A stretch of DNA of 64,000 nt from Sulfitobacter sp. S223 (GCF_025143825.1 NZ_CP083560.1:2356001-2420000); one strand, 5' to 3'; counted from the stretch's first letter, positions 22,201 to 28,698 are shown. Program-made: numbers and translations. The notes: generated by a model from the letters alone, not told the origin.

Positions 22201-22269
22201 ATTGCTGATGACATTGGGGCCATCGGAAATACCTTGGAAAGAGCCGACCTGATTGAAATTAATAGCCAT
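10231..22269 (-). CDS. Giant multidomain extracellular protein: beta-propeller, malectin, cadherin-like and LamG modules
   Basis: 4012 residues. Approximate layout: 1-535 a sorbosone/glucose-dehydrogenase-like beta-propeller (SLQFGPDGRLYVAE, FADGFRNPYDLVMSP); 541-556 a calcium-type DNDFDNDG stretch; 560-840 a lectin-like domain; 845-945 a cadherin-like repeat; malectin-like domains near 948-1113, 1254-1420, 1603-1765 and 2250-2430, three of them with a GPNWS signature; a Calx-beta domain near 1118-1246 ending EDDD; Ig-like modules near 2146-2245 and 2440-2560; LamG-like domains near 2895-3070, 3455-3630 and 3830-4012, all with a KDASG[YF]VGGGNH core; and six cadherin-like tandem repeats between the LamG domains (YTPDADFNGTD). 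There is no N-terminal signal peptide and no obvious RTX nonapeptides. The acidic-hydrophobic C terminus (EDSSFDLL) resembles type I secretion signals. GGGAGAA precedes the ATG. A secreted adhesin or polysaccharide-binding protein is inferred. Confidence 0.88.
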   Translation of the reverse strand: MAINFNQVGSFQGISDGPNVISNPTSLQFGPDGRLYVAEQNGTVNAFTVTIEDGQYVATDHEALTLASGLGVVTGLQNHNDDGSLSGEANRQVTGIVVAGTAENPVLYISSSDPRISSNGEVNLDTNSGIVTQVSWTGTEWVQLDLIRGLPRSEENHATNGMVLSPDGETLYLAVGGNTNNGAPSSFFSYTGEYALSGSVLEIDLVDLASRPVLQDADGGQGGTVRDYVYDLPTLDDPSVANDGVREDANGMDVNGPFGGNDGLNMAVLPADAPLRIFADGFRNPYDLVMSPSGQLYTVDNGSNGNLGGDPVVVDGEASQQPNNGGTGAAEPLFLIEDGGYYGHPNPARSNQNLSWTVYDDNGNPDGSVTPNTVSDLSALVPDGVQIADGFLIDPSKFTGDPVRLAESGVRVPHSSVESNSLVTVGSSSNGLVYYNSNGTAFDGALDGSLLVTQFNDNLTVLNLNDAGTAVEALVDPGPDGILGTADDFVPTGAGDGTYQLPGFAGNLINPLDVTVAPDGSIWIAEIGSNDISVWVPSDVVLPNDNDFDNDGLLNAVDPFTRDDTNGTSVLIEGNQTYTWSFAASGVGDDFPGPDGYGGGLTGVMVNGTTDFEAFFQEPSSAPDQDVNLDNVKFNTAAGGGATVIETVSNGDPFTGSNSGEFLFHTGVVLSDAVDTLNIRWSFFNPGDAFTGTYQQIGGYIGTGDQSNYLKVVAIQHPNGEIQVTLEDGDAVAADQFIQADGIFDVTEAEAKKIFAELDIDIVAETATATITYETATGTSVVVGTPISLSGTAVLDAIKGDSSVQGQQTGLAVGLFATNNGEAEADAFQAVFDDIQISATETPTAPMAEDDLISTGLDEAITVSTSQLLVNDTDANADDTLTITAVGDAVNGTVLLNNNGTAGDPSDDSITFSPTAGFQGEGSFSYTVTDSDGLTATASVTVGIDNETVLYRVNAGGAEIASLDDGPNWSADTDTANSAFLIDAGENNLNGFNVAPGASVGPEVPAAIFQTERWDQAGGTEMQWGFDVGVGVYEVRLYMGNGYTGTGTPGTRVFDVAIEGAVLPNLDDIDLSAGFGNLVGGVISNEVTVTDGQLNIEFLHGVENPLINGIEIIKLAGADVDPTVSIISGDQVVTEDIGQVQISLATDITVPAAETVDITFEIVPGGATPLEDYSYSDASASYDTVTGIYTDTVSIAGSSSDVTFLVNILQDALPEANEAFSINILSVGPNANIGVATASVTIEDDDTVTEPGQVLFRINSGGAEVAATDGGPNWSEDSGVNPTPFLVAGGGNTFASTATITVDPADVNGAPSAIFDTERWDPVSATDDAEMQYEFGGLVAGDYTVNLYLAEGSATQSAPGERSFDVAVEGVVPTIFSAISPFDTNGNAAFVLSYTTAITDGVLDLDFLHGAVNNPAVRGIEILAAGAADPADTVNGLAVSGGDFSSDADAPDAILLPAGGSTTIVSNLEGSNADRDFITVEIPDGYRLADVLLDNYVADPGNSGFLGLKLGDDLTLDPAVPQLGQSPDGVVEPGDLNGGLVFNEGFVGNDLLSALNDTSSGFAGFDIDALTGNVTFWLNQGGDASHTTLTFVTEAIPATGGQIVAAINAGGPALTQDGIDFSADTAFLNGLVYVDGNGGNGPQTVFDGTIYETERYGGAPTDPALDYVIPVAAGAYSLELHFAEIFQPINAIGGRVFDVFVEGQLVIDDLDILEQTGGDINQPFVLTLPETFSPDVYGDPDAIDISFSASVDNAKISGIVVREAEVEPEPTGGSAILTINDGQDNIETSNFGNGSFQITNNGNKNISFIEIDVSDAVLVDAVFDPFGIAGDSTAKILTLNNGTDGGTGLVVPTDTNGGGGFDEDAIGIVYLGSGGADGYERIRLEFTDFNPGETLTFGLDMDPNSIAGSSKSTLDSGAPLQNAGGNNIWDVGGIGGAELAGSLFTVGYSDGTGSTGQLQGQGTGEQIGALALSTQDSDNLEVNISVSGIAAGDEGTYGDGGPQILISGPAGETARVMVLKGMIVPFTNEFTDTNGAAFDPVNVYHDRLDQQLQALEDSGFPANNAVEILYVDVPLDGSVQDISSLFDFTQVANFDLSVPDQVNEFGELNEAHLPLGIVASVIDVVTDASKGPVTSPIHLTYAENAAPVINPIADIEIGEGAEAAFSIQATDADGDAIALSVAVSNDAEGTFVDPAQYSFADNGDGTGSFAWTTAEPDDGAYTITVTADDGTSTTTETLALIVNEKAGPQPGDVLYRVNAGGAEVAASDGGPNWSEDLQDSNSPYLVNPGSNNDFPGSGTPVSGVDISLLSGTGAVAEMMGVERWDSINDANGEMAWAFDVAAGTEVEVRIYVAELYAGLPDLDGSGDATGDRVFDISVDGVVPAAFAGIDPYALAGNAFSTGAVVSHTMVSDGTIDLEFLHLSENPAIKGIEIIVAGDTDTAAPTADLTAPDVTTTGDSYTFTIAYSDATAVDVSTLDSLDVTVSNGALAFSTTATLLSVDVPSDGATRIATYQITPPGGSFDPADNGTYTITLNDGEVADILGNVTSETVLGTFDVNVQPTDQVEGGSLGILVTPGTDLDASTYAAGSFQLTNNSAAGVQIAQVSFDLSTGILPDMVFDPTGSGGDATASPFTPNAGAAATGLVMPADPASDPFSQPRNGGFDVLTIDFTNFDPGETFTFTTDIDPNSIQGVPGAGNAGSVSGYELIGSTVTVTFTDGTNTEVSLGSLLDESVFDLPGGSLGGSQGVVTTEAVIAAPTLSVVGAGPDQVASLAGTQVDITSSDFTVEVTGPAGATVQILQMDTRLFIASGAPAFGIAADELAFYANEAMGGKALASVTLDANGVGLADLSLLDTDGGATPDGGLNALVAVVTTGDGQVGLSSTPLVVKTAAPLIFDAPGAVTFDGIAGDVIELPHDEAYEISQGTIAFSFIADTTSGPQGLFSKDASGYVGGGNHAVIYLDGNTLTARFQNGASETILTSSGIAVGQEYEIAATFGASGVTLWVNGNAVASDPLVTDWGLNVEAIQWGGRGWASASGDFGFDAPFNGILADRQIYAQELTASQIAALAATSTASNSPPTAQPDAVSVDEDQAVVFNPADNDVDPDGDPVTVVSVVTDPSNGSAVLGLGGDVTYTPDADFNGTDSFDVQVADGIGGFAVSTVTVTVNAVNDDPTANDDVASTVIDTAAVIDVISNDVDPDGDALTVVAVSDGLLGSVVANGDGTVTYTPNIGVTGEDSFTYTVEDGNGGTADTATVTVSILEAPNQQPVAVDDIVATDEDTSIIFNPADNDTDGNGDTVVVAAILTDPTNGAAVLNTDGTVTYTPDADFNGTDTFEVSVVDGNGGSDSGLVTVNVAPVNDGPVASDDIASVSQDTAVIIDVLSNDVDVDDDSLSISDVSQGAHGSVEVNANGTVTYTPTTAGFSGIDSFTYEVSDGALTDTATVEIEVTSIPIPIVDVPGTSVFNGANNSVQEIAHSGLYSIAEGTLNFSFTAADTIGQQGLFSKDASGYVGGGNHFALYLQGSTLTARFQNGTADAIFTVPNIQAGVTYDVAASFGAGGSTLYLDGVAVGSNPLVMDWTQNVEYIQWGGLGWASASGAAGFVSPFAGTITDKQLYDVSLTPDQIATLHADGPPNADPVAVDDVIFLDEDTMITFDPTANDSDLDGDSLTVAEVLSEPTNGTVVLNGDGTVSYTPDADFFGTDSFDFVIADGRGGTDVSNVSVSVNGVEDNPVANDDFANVLQGEAVLIDLLANDTDADGDALSILSIVDPANGSIVNNGDGTVSYTASDPDFVGTVTFEYVLSDGDGPTDMATVSIGVTTEPVLPTAVLEQLGIRSYDGSAAQVQNIAPSETFEFREGTIAFSFIDDNPGVRQGLVVKDASGFVGGGNHFAAYIENSDLIVRFQDGANSSTQVFENLNAGQEYEVAAVFADEGVQLWVDGVLRGEQSGLVSSWETNQEFLQVGGLGWASATGNGSFTNPFSGEIADLQIFDAALEEALIVGLAEDSSFDLL

Positions 22270-23120
22270 TGTGAAAATTCTCCCGGGCAGAATATCGTGC
22301 GCGCCCCAATTGGGGCAGCAGACGATATCTATGAAGGCCAGCCGCGCTCCCCAGAGGCAGAAAAGGCCGAAAATAACTTGATGAAATAGTTTAAGTCGCT
22401 GAAATTATAGTATTTTTGATTGTAGAAATTGAGCATTCGAGGGGAATACCCCCGCAATAATAACAAATATAACTCTCTAAACTGGATAGTATGGCCGTAA
22501 TATTTTGACCACGAGAACGCGGCTATGAAAAAATAAGCCAACGCAAAAAATTCAAATAGAAATTCTTAATTATTAATAAATAGGGATCACAAGCCTGTAG
22601 GTTGTCAATTTTATTCTGGACTCCCAAAATGGCTCATAGATTGTATGTCCGCCGAGATCACTACCCATGATAGAATTTTGAAGCTGGTCGCGCAGGTCAA
22701 ATTACGCGTAGGCGTCATTCCCCTTTTACGTGTAGCGAGTTATTTTCGCGGGATTTAATTAGACAGAAGCGCGACATGCTGCCGCAGGAACAGGCCCGCT
22801 TTCAGGAAATCTGATCAAAATCTCCGATAGCGCAATAAACTTCTGATCAAATCGTCGTTCGTCCATATCCGTTAATCAATCGCCCTGAAGGGAGTTGGCT
22901 CCCGAATCATTTCTGCGCTCATCTGCACATCAAAACGATCAGCTACCAGCGACTGGTTCAGCCGCCCCCGTCCCGAATTACGTAGGCGCGGGCGATCGCG
23001 CGCGCCTACCCGCTTTCAACTGTGTTGATGAATAAACTCAGGCCGATCATCGAATTGCGACCTTCCGGCCTCAACTCTGCTGTGTGCCAGTATGAGCGAG
23101 GCCAGTGGGCAGGCCTGCGA
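22270..23120. other. Long intergenic region with AT-rich promoter segment and a stem-loop
   Basis: The first 350 bases upstream of the giant gene (about 22370-22620) are clearly more AT-rich than the surroundings and probably carry its promoter. A GC-rich inverted repeat GTAGGCGCG / CGCGCCTAC (22982-22990 and 23001-23009, 10-base loop) stands near the right end and may separate transcription units. No convincing gene was recognised. Confidence 0.5.
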
Positions 23121-23247
23121 TCACTTAAATACCGGCATCCGTTCCTGCATCTTGGCGGACACGACTTCTGCGAATTAGGGCGGTTCCTGCTGCGCCGCGA
23201 ATTCAACGGATTCCTTCTCCATCTGCGCTGTCATCTGCTCCTGACCA
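23121..23247 (-). pseudogene. C-terminal remnant of an enoyl-CoA hydratase
   Basis: Directly after the stop of the hydroxyisobutyrate-dehydrogenase-family gene, one frame reads QMEKESVEFAAQQEPP, then an in-frame TAA, then FAEVVSAKMQERMPVFK and a stop. This spacing and the F-x(8)-ER-PVF ending match the last 40 residues of enoyl-CoA hydratases (typically FAE..AFMEKRKPVF). No active-site region remains upstream. The rest of the gene appears to have been deleted, leaving a relic at the distal end of the TRAP-amidase operon. Confidence 0.5.
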
Positions 23248-24129
23248 TCAGGTTTGCTGAAGCCGTTTGAAAAGCGCTGAAGTATCCCAACGCCCACCAC
23301 CCATTTTTTGGACGTCTTTATAAAACTGATCAACCAGTGCAGTGACGGGCAAGGATGCCCCGTTTTCGTTCGCCGTAGACAGACAAATTCCAAGGTCCTT
23401 GCGCATCCAGTCAACCGCAAAACCATGTTCGAAATGATCGGCCAACATGGTCTCGTAGCGGTTGGACATCTGCCATGACCCGGCAGCGCCTTGACTGATC
23501 ACCTCAACCACGGCGGCGCCATCAAGCCCCGCTTTGGACGCGAAATGCATGGCTTCGGACAGCCCTTGGACCAAACCCGCGATGGCGATCTGGTTGCACA
23601 TCTTGGTCATCTGGCCTGCCCCACTGTCGCCAATGCGACGACACAGTTTAGAATAGACGTTCATGACAGGTTCGGCCCAGTCATAATCGGCCTGATCGCC
23701 GCCACACATGATCGATAATGCGCCGTTTTCGGCACCCGCCTGACCGCCGGACACGGGTGCATCTACGAACGCGATCCCGCGGTCTTTGGCGGTGGCATAA
23801 AGCTCGGCTGTGACTGCGGCGGAAACTGTCGTGTGATCTACGAATGTACTGCCTTCTGACATGGTCGCAAACGCACCTTCGGGGCCAAGGCATACGGCGC
23901 GCAGATCATCATCATTTCCCACGCAGGCCATCACTATTTCAGCGCCTTGTGCGGCCTCGGCAGGTGTTTTGCCAAAACTGCCGCCGTGCTCTGCCGCCCA
24001 TTTTTCCGCCTTTGCAGTCGTGCGATTGTAAACGGTCACAGCGTGGCCCGCCTTGGCCAGATGCCCCGCCATTGGATAGCCCATGACGCCGAGGCCCAGA
24101 AAAGTCATTTTTGTCATCGATTTATCCAT
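23248..24129 (-). CDS. NAD(P)-dependent oxidoreductase, 3-hydroxyisobutyrate dehydrogenase family
   Basis: 293 residues of the beta-hydroxyacid dehydrogenase family. The N-terminal Rossmann loop is FLGLGVMGYPMAGHLAKAGH and NRTTAKAE follows, with an Arg-Thr suited to NADP. The substrate-binding segment DAPVSGGQAGAENG lies near residue 125. The catalytic Lys is in GAGQMTKMCNQ near 177, and the C-terminal helical domain contains DWMRKDLG. The first ATG (24129) is five bases after the preceding stop; ATGs at 24117 and 24108 are equally possible starts. The likely reaction is oxidation of a 3-hydroxy acid such as a tartronate-semialdehyde or hydroxyisobutyrate type substrate. It is the last intact gene of the TRAP-amidase operon. 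Confidence 0.88.
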   Translation of the reverse strand: MDKSMTKMTFLGLGVMGYPMAGHLAKAGHAVTVYNRTTAKAEKWAAEHGGSFGKTPAEAAQGAEIVMACVGNDDDLRAVCLGPEGAFATMSEGSTFVDHTTVSAAVTAELYATAKDRGIAFVDAPVSGGQAGAENGALSIMCGGDQADYDWAEPVMNVYSKLCRRIGDSGAGQMTKMCNQIAIAGLVQGLSEAMHFASKAGLDGAAVVEVISQGAAGSWQMSNRYETMLADHFEHGFAVDWMRKDLGICLSTANENGASLPVTALVDQFYKDVQKMGGGRWDTSALFKRLQQT

Positions 24130-24134
24130 AATTA

Positions 24135-25094
24135 CTAAAGCTGATCCTGCGGTGTTTGACCGGCAAAGAAGGCGTCCAGATTGTCCAAAGCACGAAAGCC
24201 CATAGCGTCGCGCGTGGTTCGGGTCGCGCTTCCGATATGGGGAAGCATGAAGACATTGTCGTATAACGAAAGCGCAGGGTTTCCGCCCGGTTCAACCTTG
24301 AAACAATCAAGGCCAGCCGCCACAACATGCCCGCGATCAAGCGCCGCCATCAGCGCGTCTTCGTCGATCAATGCCCCGCGCGCGGTGTTCACAACGACCG
24401 CCCCAGGAGGCAGCATCGCAAACCGTTCAGAATTCATCAGATCGGTTGTCTCGGGAGTGGCGGGGCAATGCAGGGACAAGAAATCCGCAACGCCCAGCAG
24501 GCTTTCAATCGTTGAATGATACGTTGCACCTTGCGCAAGGTCCGCCGACAATTCGCTGCGATTATAGTAATGCACATCCATGTCGAACCCGCGTGCCTTG
24601 GCGGCAAACGATCGCCCAACACGGCCCATGCCGATGATGCCAACACGCGCACCTGTCACTTGCTTGCCGACCATAAACGCAGGCGACCAACTGTCCCAAC
24701 CGCCCGTGCGCACAAGTCGATCCCCGGCGACCGCGTGACGGGCGGCCCCCAACATCAAAAGCATCGCAAGCTCTGCGGTGGCGTCAGACAGCACATCGGG
24801 CGTGTTCGTCACCGTGATACCGCGTGCGGCCAAGGCCGGTAGATCGCAATGATCAACGCCCACAGAATGGTTCGCCAAAATCTTCAATCGCGGATCAAGC
24901 TGCGCCACCACATCGGCCGAGAAGTGTTCTGAATGGCACGGAATGATCGCATCAAACTCGGCACTTGCGGCGATGATGTCCTCGGCGGTTCCGGGCGTAT
25001 CATCGTGATTGATCACAACTTCATAGTCGCGCGCGGCACGTTCCAGCGTCGCGTCAGACAGGCGGCGGGTGATCCAGAGGCGCTTTTTTGTCAT
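24135..25094 (-). CDS. D-2-hydroxyacid dehydrogenase (glyoxylate/hydroxypyruvate reductase type)
   Basis: 319 residues. The substrate-binding loop LKILANHSVGVDHCDLPAL is near residue 72-90. The NAD(P) loop GIIGMGRVGR near 155 is followed by YYNRSE, where Arg after the second strand favours NADPH. The catalytic Arg is in NTARGALIDEDAL near 235, the Glu in KVEPGGNPAL, and the His in LPHIGSAT near 285. This pattern fits the GRHPR/D-glycerate dehydrogenase subgroup. The start overlaps the stop of the small membrane gene by four bases and the next gene follows after five bases, so it is inside an operon with a TRAP transporter and an amidase. The physiological substrate is probably a short 2-keto or 2-hydroxy acid. 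Confidence 0.88.
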   Translation of the reverse strand: MTKKRLWITRRLSDATLERAARDYEVVINHDDTPGTAEDIIAASAEFDAIIPCHSEHFSADVVAQLDPRLKILANHSVGVDHCDLPALAARGITVTNTPDVLSDATAELAMLLMLGAARHAVAGDRLVRTGGWDSWSPAFMVGKQVTGARVGIIGMGRVGRSFAAKARGFDMDVHYYNRSELSADLAQGATYHSTIESLLGVADFLSLHCPATPETTDLMNSERFAMLPPGAVVVNTARGALIDEDALMAALDRGHVVAAGLDCFKVEPGGNPALSLYDNVFMLPHIGSATRTTRDAMGFRALDNLDAFFAGQTPQDQL

Positions 25095-25285
25095 TTCTTA
25101 CGGATACATTCATCGTAGAAATCATAAACCGCCATACCGCAAACAACGATGGCGATGATCATGAAGGGAGATCCCCCCACAAAGCCCGCAAATCCGGTCG
25201 AGATACTTTGGGAAAGCCCGCCGATAAAAATACACAAGCCCGCCGTGCCAATCAGGCCCACAATCAATTTCGTGATGTATGACAT
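25091..25285 (-). CDS. Small membrane protein of unknown function
   Basis: 64 residues with two predicted membrane segments (about residues 5-25 and 38-55, the second IIAIVVCGMAVYDFYDE) and a charged C terminus. It is held between the amidase (14-base gap) and the hydroxyacid dehydrogenase (ATGA overlap). This tight packing supports a real gene despite its size. No family was recognised. Confidence 0.65.
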   Translation of the reverse strand: MSYITKLIVGLIGTAGLCIFIGGLSQSISTGFAGFVGGSPFMIIAIVVCGMAVYDFYDECIRKK

Positions 25286-25299
25286 GGTTTTTCCTTTCG

Positions 25300-26640
25300 T
25301 TATTCTGCTGCGTCAGCAAGATGGATTTGCAGCCAGCGCGCCGTGCGCAACAGCCGATCGTCTTTTTCAGCGGGTCCAATCAGCTGCACGCCAATGGGCA
25401 GCCCTGTTTCCCCGACCAGCATAGGCAAGCTGATGCAGGGCAATCCCGCCAGCGTCCAAAGTGTGCAAAAAATCGGATCGCCCGTACCATTGCCGAACAT
25501 CGGGGCCTCACCCGCAGCCGAGGGCGCGATGATAGCATCGTAGTCCATAAAAAAGGCTTTGAAGAACCCTTCGGCAGAGGTTTTGACCGCCAAGGCGTCG
25601 TCATACTGCGCTTTCGTGATCGTGCGCGCTCGGGTGATGACGGGTCGTAGCGTGTCGCTGATCTGGTCCCAATGTGTCTCGAACACCTCCGCCTGATGCT
25701 GGGCGATTTCGTATTCGTGGATGGTGGCTTGAACGGCAACAAGATCAGAAAGTGTGTCCGCCGCCGCCATGCGTTCCACCGATGGCCCGAGGATTTCAAT
25801 AACCGCATCAATCCCGTCCAAAGCATCACCTGACAGGCGGTCATTGAACGGCAAATCAAACCACGCCAGCGCGGGCGTCACGGGCGCATCTGCCGCAGCG
25901 CCTGCCGACATATTCGGGCGTGGCCGCGCAAAGCTGACGGCGTCGCGTTGATCATATCCACCAATCGCGTCCGTCAGCAAAGCCACATCCGCAAGCGAGC
26001 GTCCGAAGCAACCAACCTGATCTAACGACACAGACGTTTGCAAAATCCCATCGCGCGAAATGACACCGCGCGTGGGTTTGAACCCGAAGACACCGCAAAA
26101 AGATGCGGGCCGAATGACAGATCCGTTGGTCTGTGTTCCAATTGACAGAGGCACATGCAGTGCAGCCACAGCCGCCGCCGACCCACTCGATGATCCACCT
26201 GGTGTGTGATCGGGATTGTGTGGGTTGCGTGTTTCATTCGCGTGTACAAACGCGAATTCGGTCGTCACTGTTTTGCCCATGATCACCGCCCCCGCCTCGC
26301 GCAGCAGCTCAACCAGACGGGCGACGTTGTCTGTCTGGCGGCCCTCAAAGATCACACTGCCGCGTTGCGTGGGCATCTTGGCGGTGTCGATGATGTCTTT
26401 GAGCCCGACAGGGATGCCGTGCAGCGGGCCCGTCGCCAGCCCTGCGATGCGAATGCGGTCACATTCTGCGGCTTGCGCAAGTGCTGCGCCTTCATCCAAA
26501 AACGCCCATGCTTTGATCGCGCCATCCGTTTCAGCAATTCGCGCAAGACAGGATTTCACCAGTTCGACCGACGAAAGACGACCCGACGCAATGGCAGCCA
26601 GCGCCTCGGATGCTGTTAAGGTGTAGCTGTTCTTGATCAC
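25300..26640 (-). CDS. Amidase (amidase-signature family)
   Basis: 446-residue amidase-signature hydrolase. The Ser-cisSer-Lys triad is visible: Lys in GIPVGLKDIIDTAK near residue 85, the glycine/serine-rich loop TPGGSSSGSAAAVAA near 155-170, and the nucleophile segment GTQTNGSVIRPASFCGVFG near 180-197. The C-terminal LAGLPCISLPM and GLPIGVQLIG segments are typical. It hydrolyses a carboxamide to an acid and ammonia; the substrate cannot be read from the sequence. The start overlaps the dctM stop by four bases, so a TRAP-imported amide, or an intermediate from it, may be the substrate. Confidence 0.9.
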   Translation of the reverse strand: MIKNSYTLTASEALAAIASGRLSSVELVKSCLARIAETDGAIKAWAFLDEGAALAQAAECDRIRIAGLATGPLHGIPVGLKDIIDTAKMPTQRGSVIFEGRQTDNVARLVELLREAGAVIMGKTVTTEFAFVHANETRNPHNPDHTPGGSSSGSAAAVAALHVPLSIGTQTNGSVIRPASFCGVFGFKPTRGVISRDGILQTSVSLDQVGCFGRSLADVALLTDAIGGYDQRDAVSFARPRPNMSAGAAADAPVTPALAWFDLPFNDRLSGDALDGIDAVIEILGPSVERMAAADTLSDLVAVQATIHEYEIAQHQAEVFETHWDQISDTLRPVITRARTITKAQYDDALAVKTSAEGFFKAFFMDYDAIIAPSAAGEAPMFGNGTGDPIFCTLWTLAGLPCISLPMLVGETGLPIGVQLIGPAEKDDRLLRTARWLQIHLADAAE

Positions 26641-28004
26641 GGGATGTAGGGTCCGAAGAGGTAGTCAGGGAACCACAGCGCGATACCGGGGAATGCATAC
26701 ATCAAGCACATCGTCAGGATCACAATCCCGAGGTAAGGCATAATGCCACGGAAAATTTCCATCAGCTCGATCTGGTTTTTTAGCACCCCTTTTAGATAAT
26801 AGGCCGACATGGCCATGGGCGGGGTCAGGAACGACGTTTGCAGGTTCAACGCGATCAGCATCGCAAAGAAATATGGGTTCACACCGAACACTTCGAGAAG
26901 TGGCAGGAAGATCGGCACAAAGATGATCAGGATCTCGGACCATTCCAGCGGCCAGCCCAGCAAGAAGATGATCAGCTGTGCAAGGATCAAGAACTGCCAT
27001 GGCTCCATGTCCAAACCGCCAACGAAATCAGCGATAATGTCGTGGCCACCGAGGTAGGAAAACACCGACGCAAAGGTCCATGACCCGACGAATAACCAAC
27101 AGACCATTGCGGTGGCTTTGGCCGTCAGGAACACGCTTTCTTTCAGCTTGGTCCATGTCATCGAACGGTACAGAACCGCTAAGACCATGCCACCAAGAGC
27201 ACCCATTGCGGCAGCTTCGGCAGGCGTGGCCAGACCACCAAGGATCGAACCCAGAACCAATGCGATCAACACGGTCAATGGGACAAAAGATTTTAATAGA
27301 TCAAGATAGATTTCGCGCGGCGGGGGTGGGTTTTCCATCGTCGGCTTTGGCGCCAATGCAGGGTTAAAGTACACGCGCACGATAACATAGACGATATAAA
27401 GGCCTGCCAGCAACAATCCCGGGAAGACTGCAGCCGCATAGAGGCGCAGCGGGGACAGGTCCGCAATCGCGGCATAAACGATCAACATAATCGACGGCGG
27501 GATCAGAATTCCCAAGGTCCCGCCCGCACAAATCACACCCGCGGCAAAGCTTTTGTCGTAGTTGGCGTTTGCCATCGCGGGGAAGGCCAGCAAGCCCATC
27601 AACGTCACAACCGCGCCTACGATGCCGGAGGCTGTCGAGAAAACCGCGCAGGTGAGCAAGGCCGCAATCGCTAGTGAACCAGGCAGGTTTCGCGCAGCCA
27701 TATAGAGCGAGAAGAACAACTTATCGACGATGTTCGCTCGTTCCACGACATAACCCATGAACAAAAACAACGGGATCGCCACGAGGATCGGGTTTTCCAT
27801 GACTGAATAAGTGTTCTGGTTCACCAGGTAGAAGATGTTGTTGTTGAAAATGTCGCTGAAGACCTCAACCGATCCCTCACGGTGGTAGGCATAATAGCCA
27901 AACGCGACACCCATCGCGAGCAGCGTAAAGGCAATCGGAAAACCAAGGAGAACCAGAACAATAAACAGCGCCAACATCATCAGCGCGACTTCGGGGTTTG
28001 TCAT
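26637..28004 (-). CDS. dctM: TRAP transporter large permease (DctM family)
   Basis: 455 residues with about 12 membrane segments. Family landmarks are GGTLGILIPPSIMLIVYAAI in the first half, GLATPAEAAAMGALGG in the middle and NLQTSFLTPPMAMSAYYLKG near the C terminus. The sequence is closer to the permeases of the mannitol/chloroaromatic type than to classical C4-dicarboxylate DctM, which agrees with the TakP-like binding protein in the same operon. It lies 28 bases after dctQ and overlaps the amidase start. Confidence 0.92.
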   Translation of the reverse strand: MTNPEVALMMLALFIVLVLLGFPIAFTLLAMGVAFGYYAYHREGSVEVFSDIFNNNIFYLVNQNTYSVMENPILVAIPLFLFMGYVVERANIVDKLFFSLYMAARNLPGSLAIAALLTCAVFSTASGIVGAVVTLMGLLAFPAMANANYDKSFAAGVICAGGTLGILIPPSIMLIVYAAIADLSPLRLYAAAVFPGLLLAGLYIVYVIVRVYFNPALAPKPTMENPPPPREIYLDLLKSFVPLTVLIALVLGSILGGLATPAEAAAMGALGGMVLAVLYRSMTWTKLKESVFLTAKATAMVCWLFVGSWTFASVFSYLGGHDIIADFVGGLDMEPWQFLILAQLIIFLLGWPLEWSEILIIFVPIFLPLLEVFGVNPYFFAMLIALNLQTSFLTPPMAMSAYYLKGVLKNQIELMEIFRGIMPYLGIVILTMCLMYAFPGIALWFPDYLFGPYIP

Positions 28005-28032
28005 CTTTTTATCTTTCTAGAAGCGCTTGGGG

Positions 28033-28626
28033 CTATTTGTTGTTGTCACGGGCGAAGGAGCTGATCGTTTCAAGATCGGCGTCCGACAGAATGTCTTCGG
28101 TCTCACGCACATCGACCAGCCGCTCGGGCCACACACCCGTACGGAACGCCATCACACAGCGCACCAGTTCGGCCACCCCTTGGAACACGAGCAAGAAACC
28201 GGCCATTGGGATCAATGATTTGAAGAAATATATCTGGATACTGGCGGGGCTGTTAAAGCTCACTTCTTTGTAGCGCCAGCTGTCAGATGCAATTTCCCAG
28301 CCGTACCATGCAAGCGCGAGCACACCGGGGAAGAAGAAAAGGAAATAAAGGACAAAATCCAATGACGCCTGAACTTTTACTGGAAACAAACGGTACAACA
28401 CGTCGGCTCGCACATGGGTGTCTTGGGCCAAGGCGTAAGCCCCGCACATCAAGAACAAAGCGCCATACATTTGGATCATCATGTCAAACGCCCAGACAGT
28501 GGGCGAGTTGAGGACGTATCGCACAAAAACCTCGTAGGACACGGACAATGTCAGGATCAGGATACACCAGCCAAAGGCGCGACCGACCCAAAGGCTAAGA
28601 CCTTCAATTGCATGGACAAATTTCAT
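28033..28626 (-). CDS. dctQ: TRAP transporter small permease (DctQ family)
   Basis: 197 residues with four membrane segments (near 10-35, 50-70, 90-115 and 135-160) and the TRAP small-subunit loop AQDTHVRADVLYRLF. It forms the membrane complex with the large permease downstream. A 120-base gap with a strong stem-loop separates it from the upstream dctP, an arrangement also seen in the first TRAP operon of this window. The C-terminal extension of about 30 charged residues is longer than in the first DctQ. Confidence 0.9.
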   Translation of the reverse strand: MKFVHAIEGLSLWVGRAFGWCILILTLSVSYEVFVRYVLNSPTVWAFDMMIQMYGALFLMCGAYALAQDTHVRADVLYRLFPVKVQASLDFVLYFLFFFPGVLALAWYGWEIASDSWRYKEVSFNSPASIQIYFFKSLIPMAGFLLVFQGVAELVRCVMAFRTGVWPERLVDVRETEDILSDADLETISSFARDNNK

Positions 28627-28698
28627 GTGACTGTTGCTCCCCTCACAGATCAGGCGGGCATTCTTTGCGGCCCGGCCATAGTGATTTCAAGTGCACAT

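Noticed and set aside
10231..22269. Repetitive DNA in the giant gene considered as CRISPR or tandem repeat array
   Set aside because: The similarity follows protein domains of 90-200 residues with diverged codons; there are no short identical repeats with regular spacers.
22329..22541. 70-codon minus-strand frame upstream of the giant gene
   Set aside because: It lies in the AT-rich promoter stretch, has no ribosome-binding site, and its composition is that of random AT-rich sequence.
22982..23009. GC-rich stem GTAGGCGCG / CGCGCCTAC as an intrinsic terminator
   Set aside because: No T-run follows on either strand, so it is only noted as a stem-loop.
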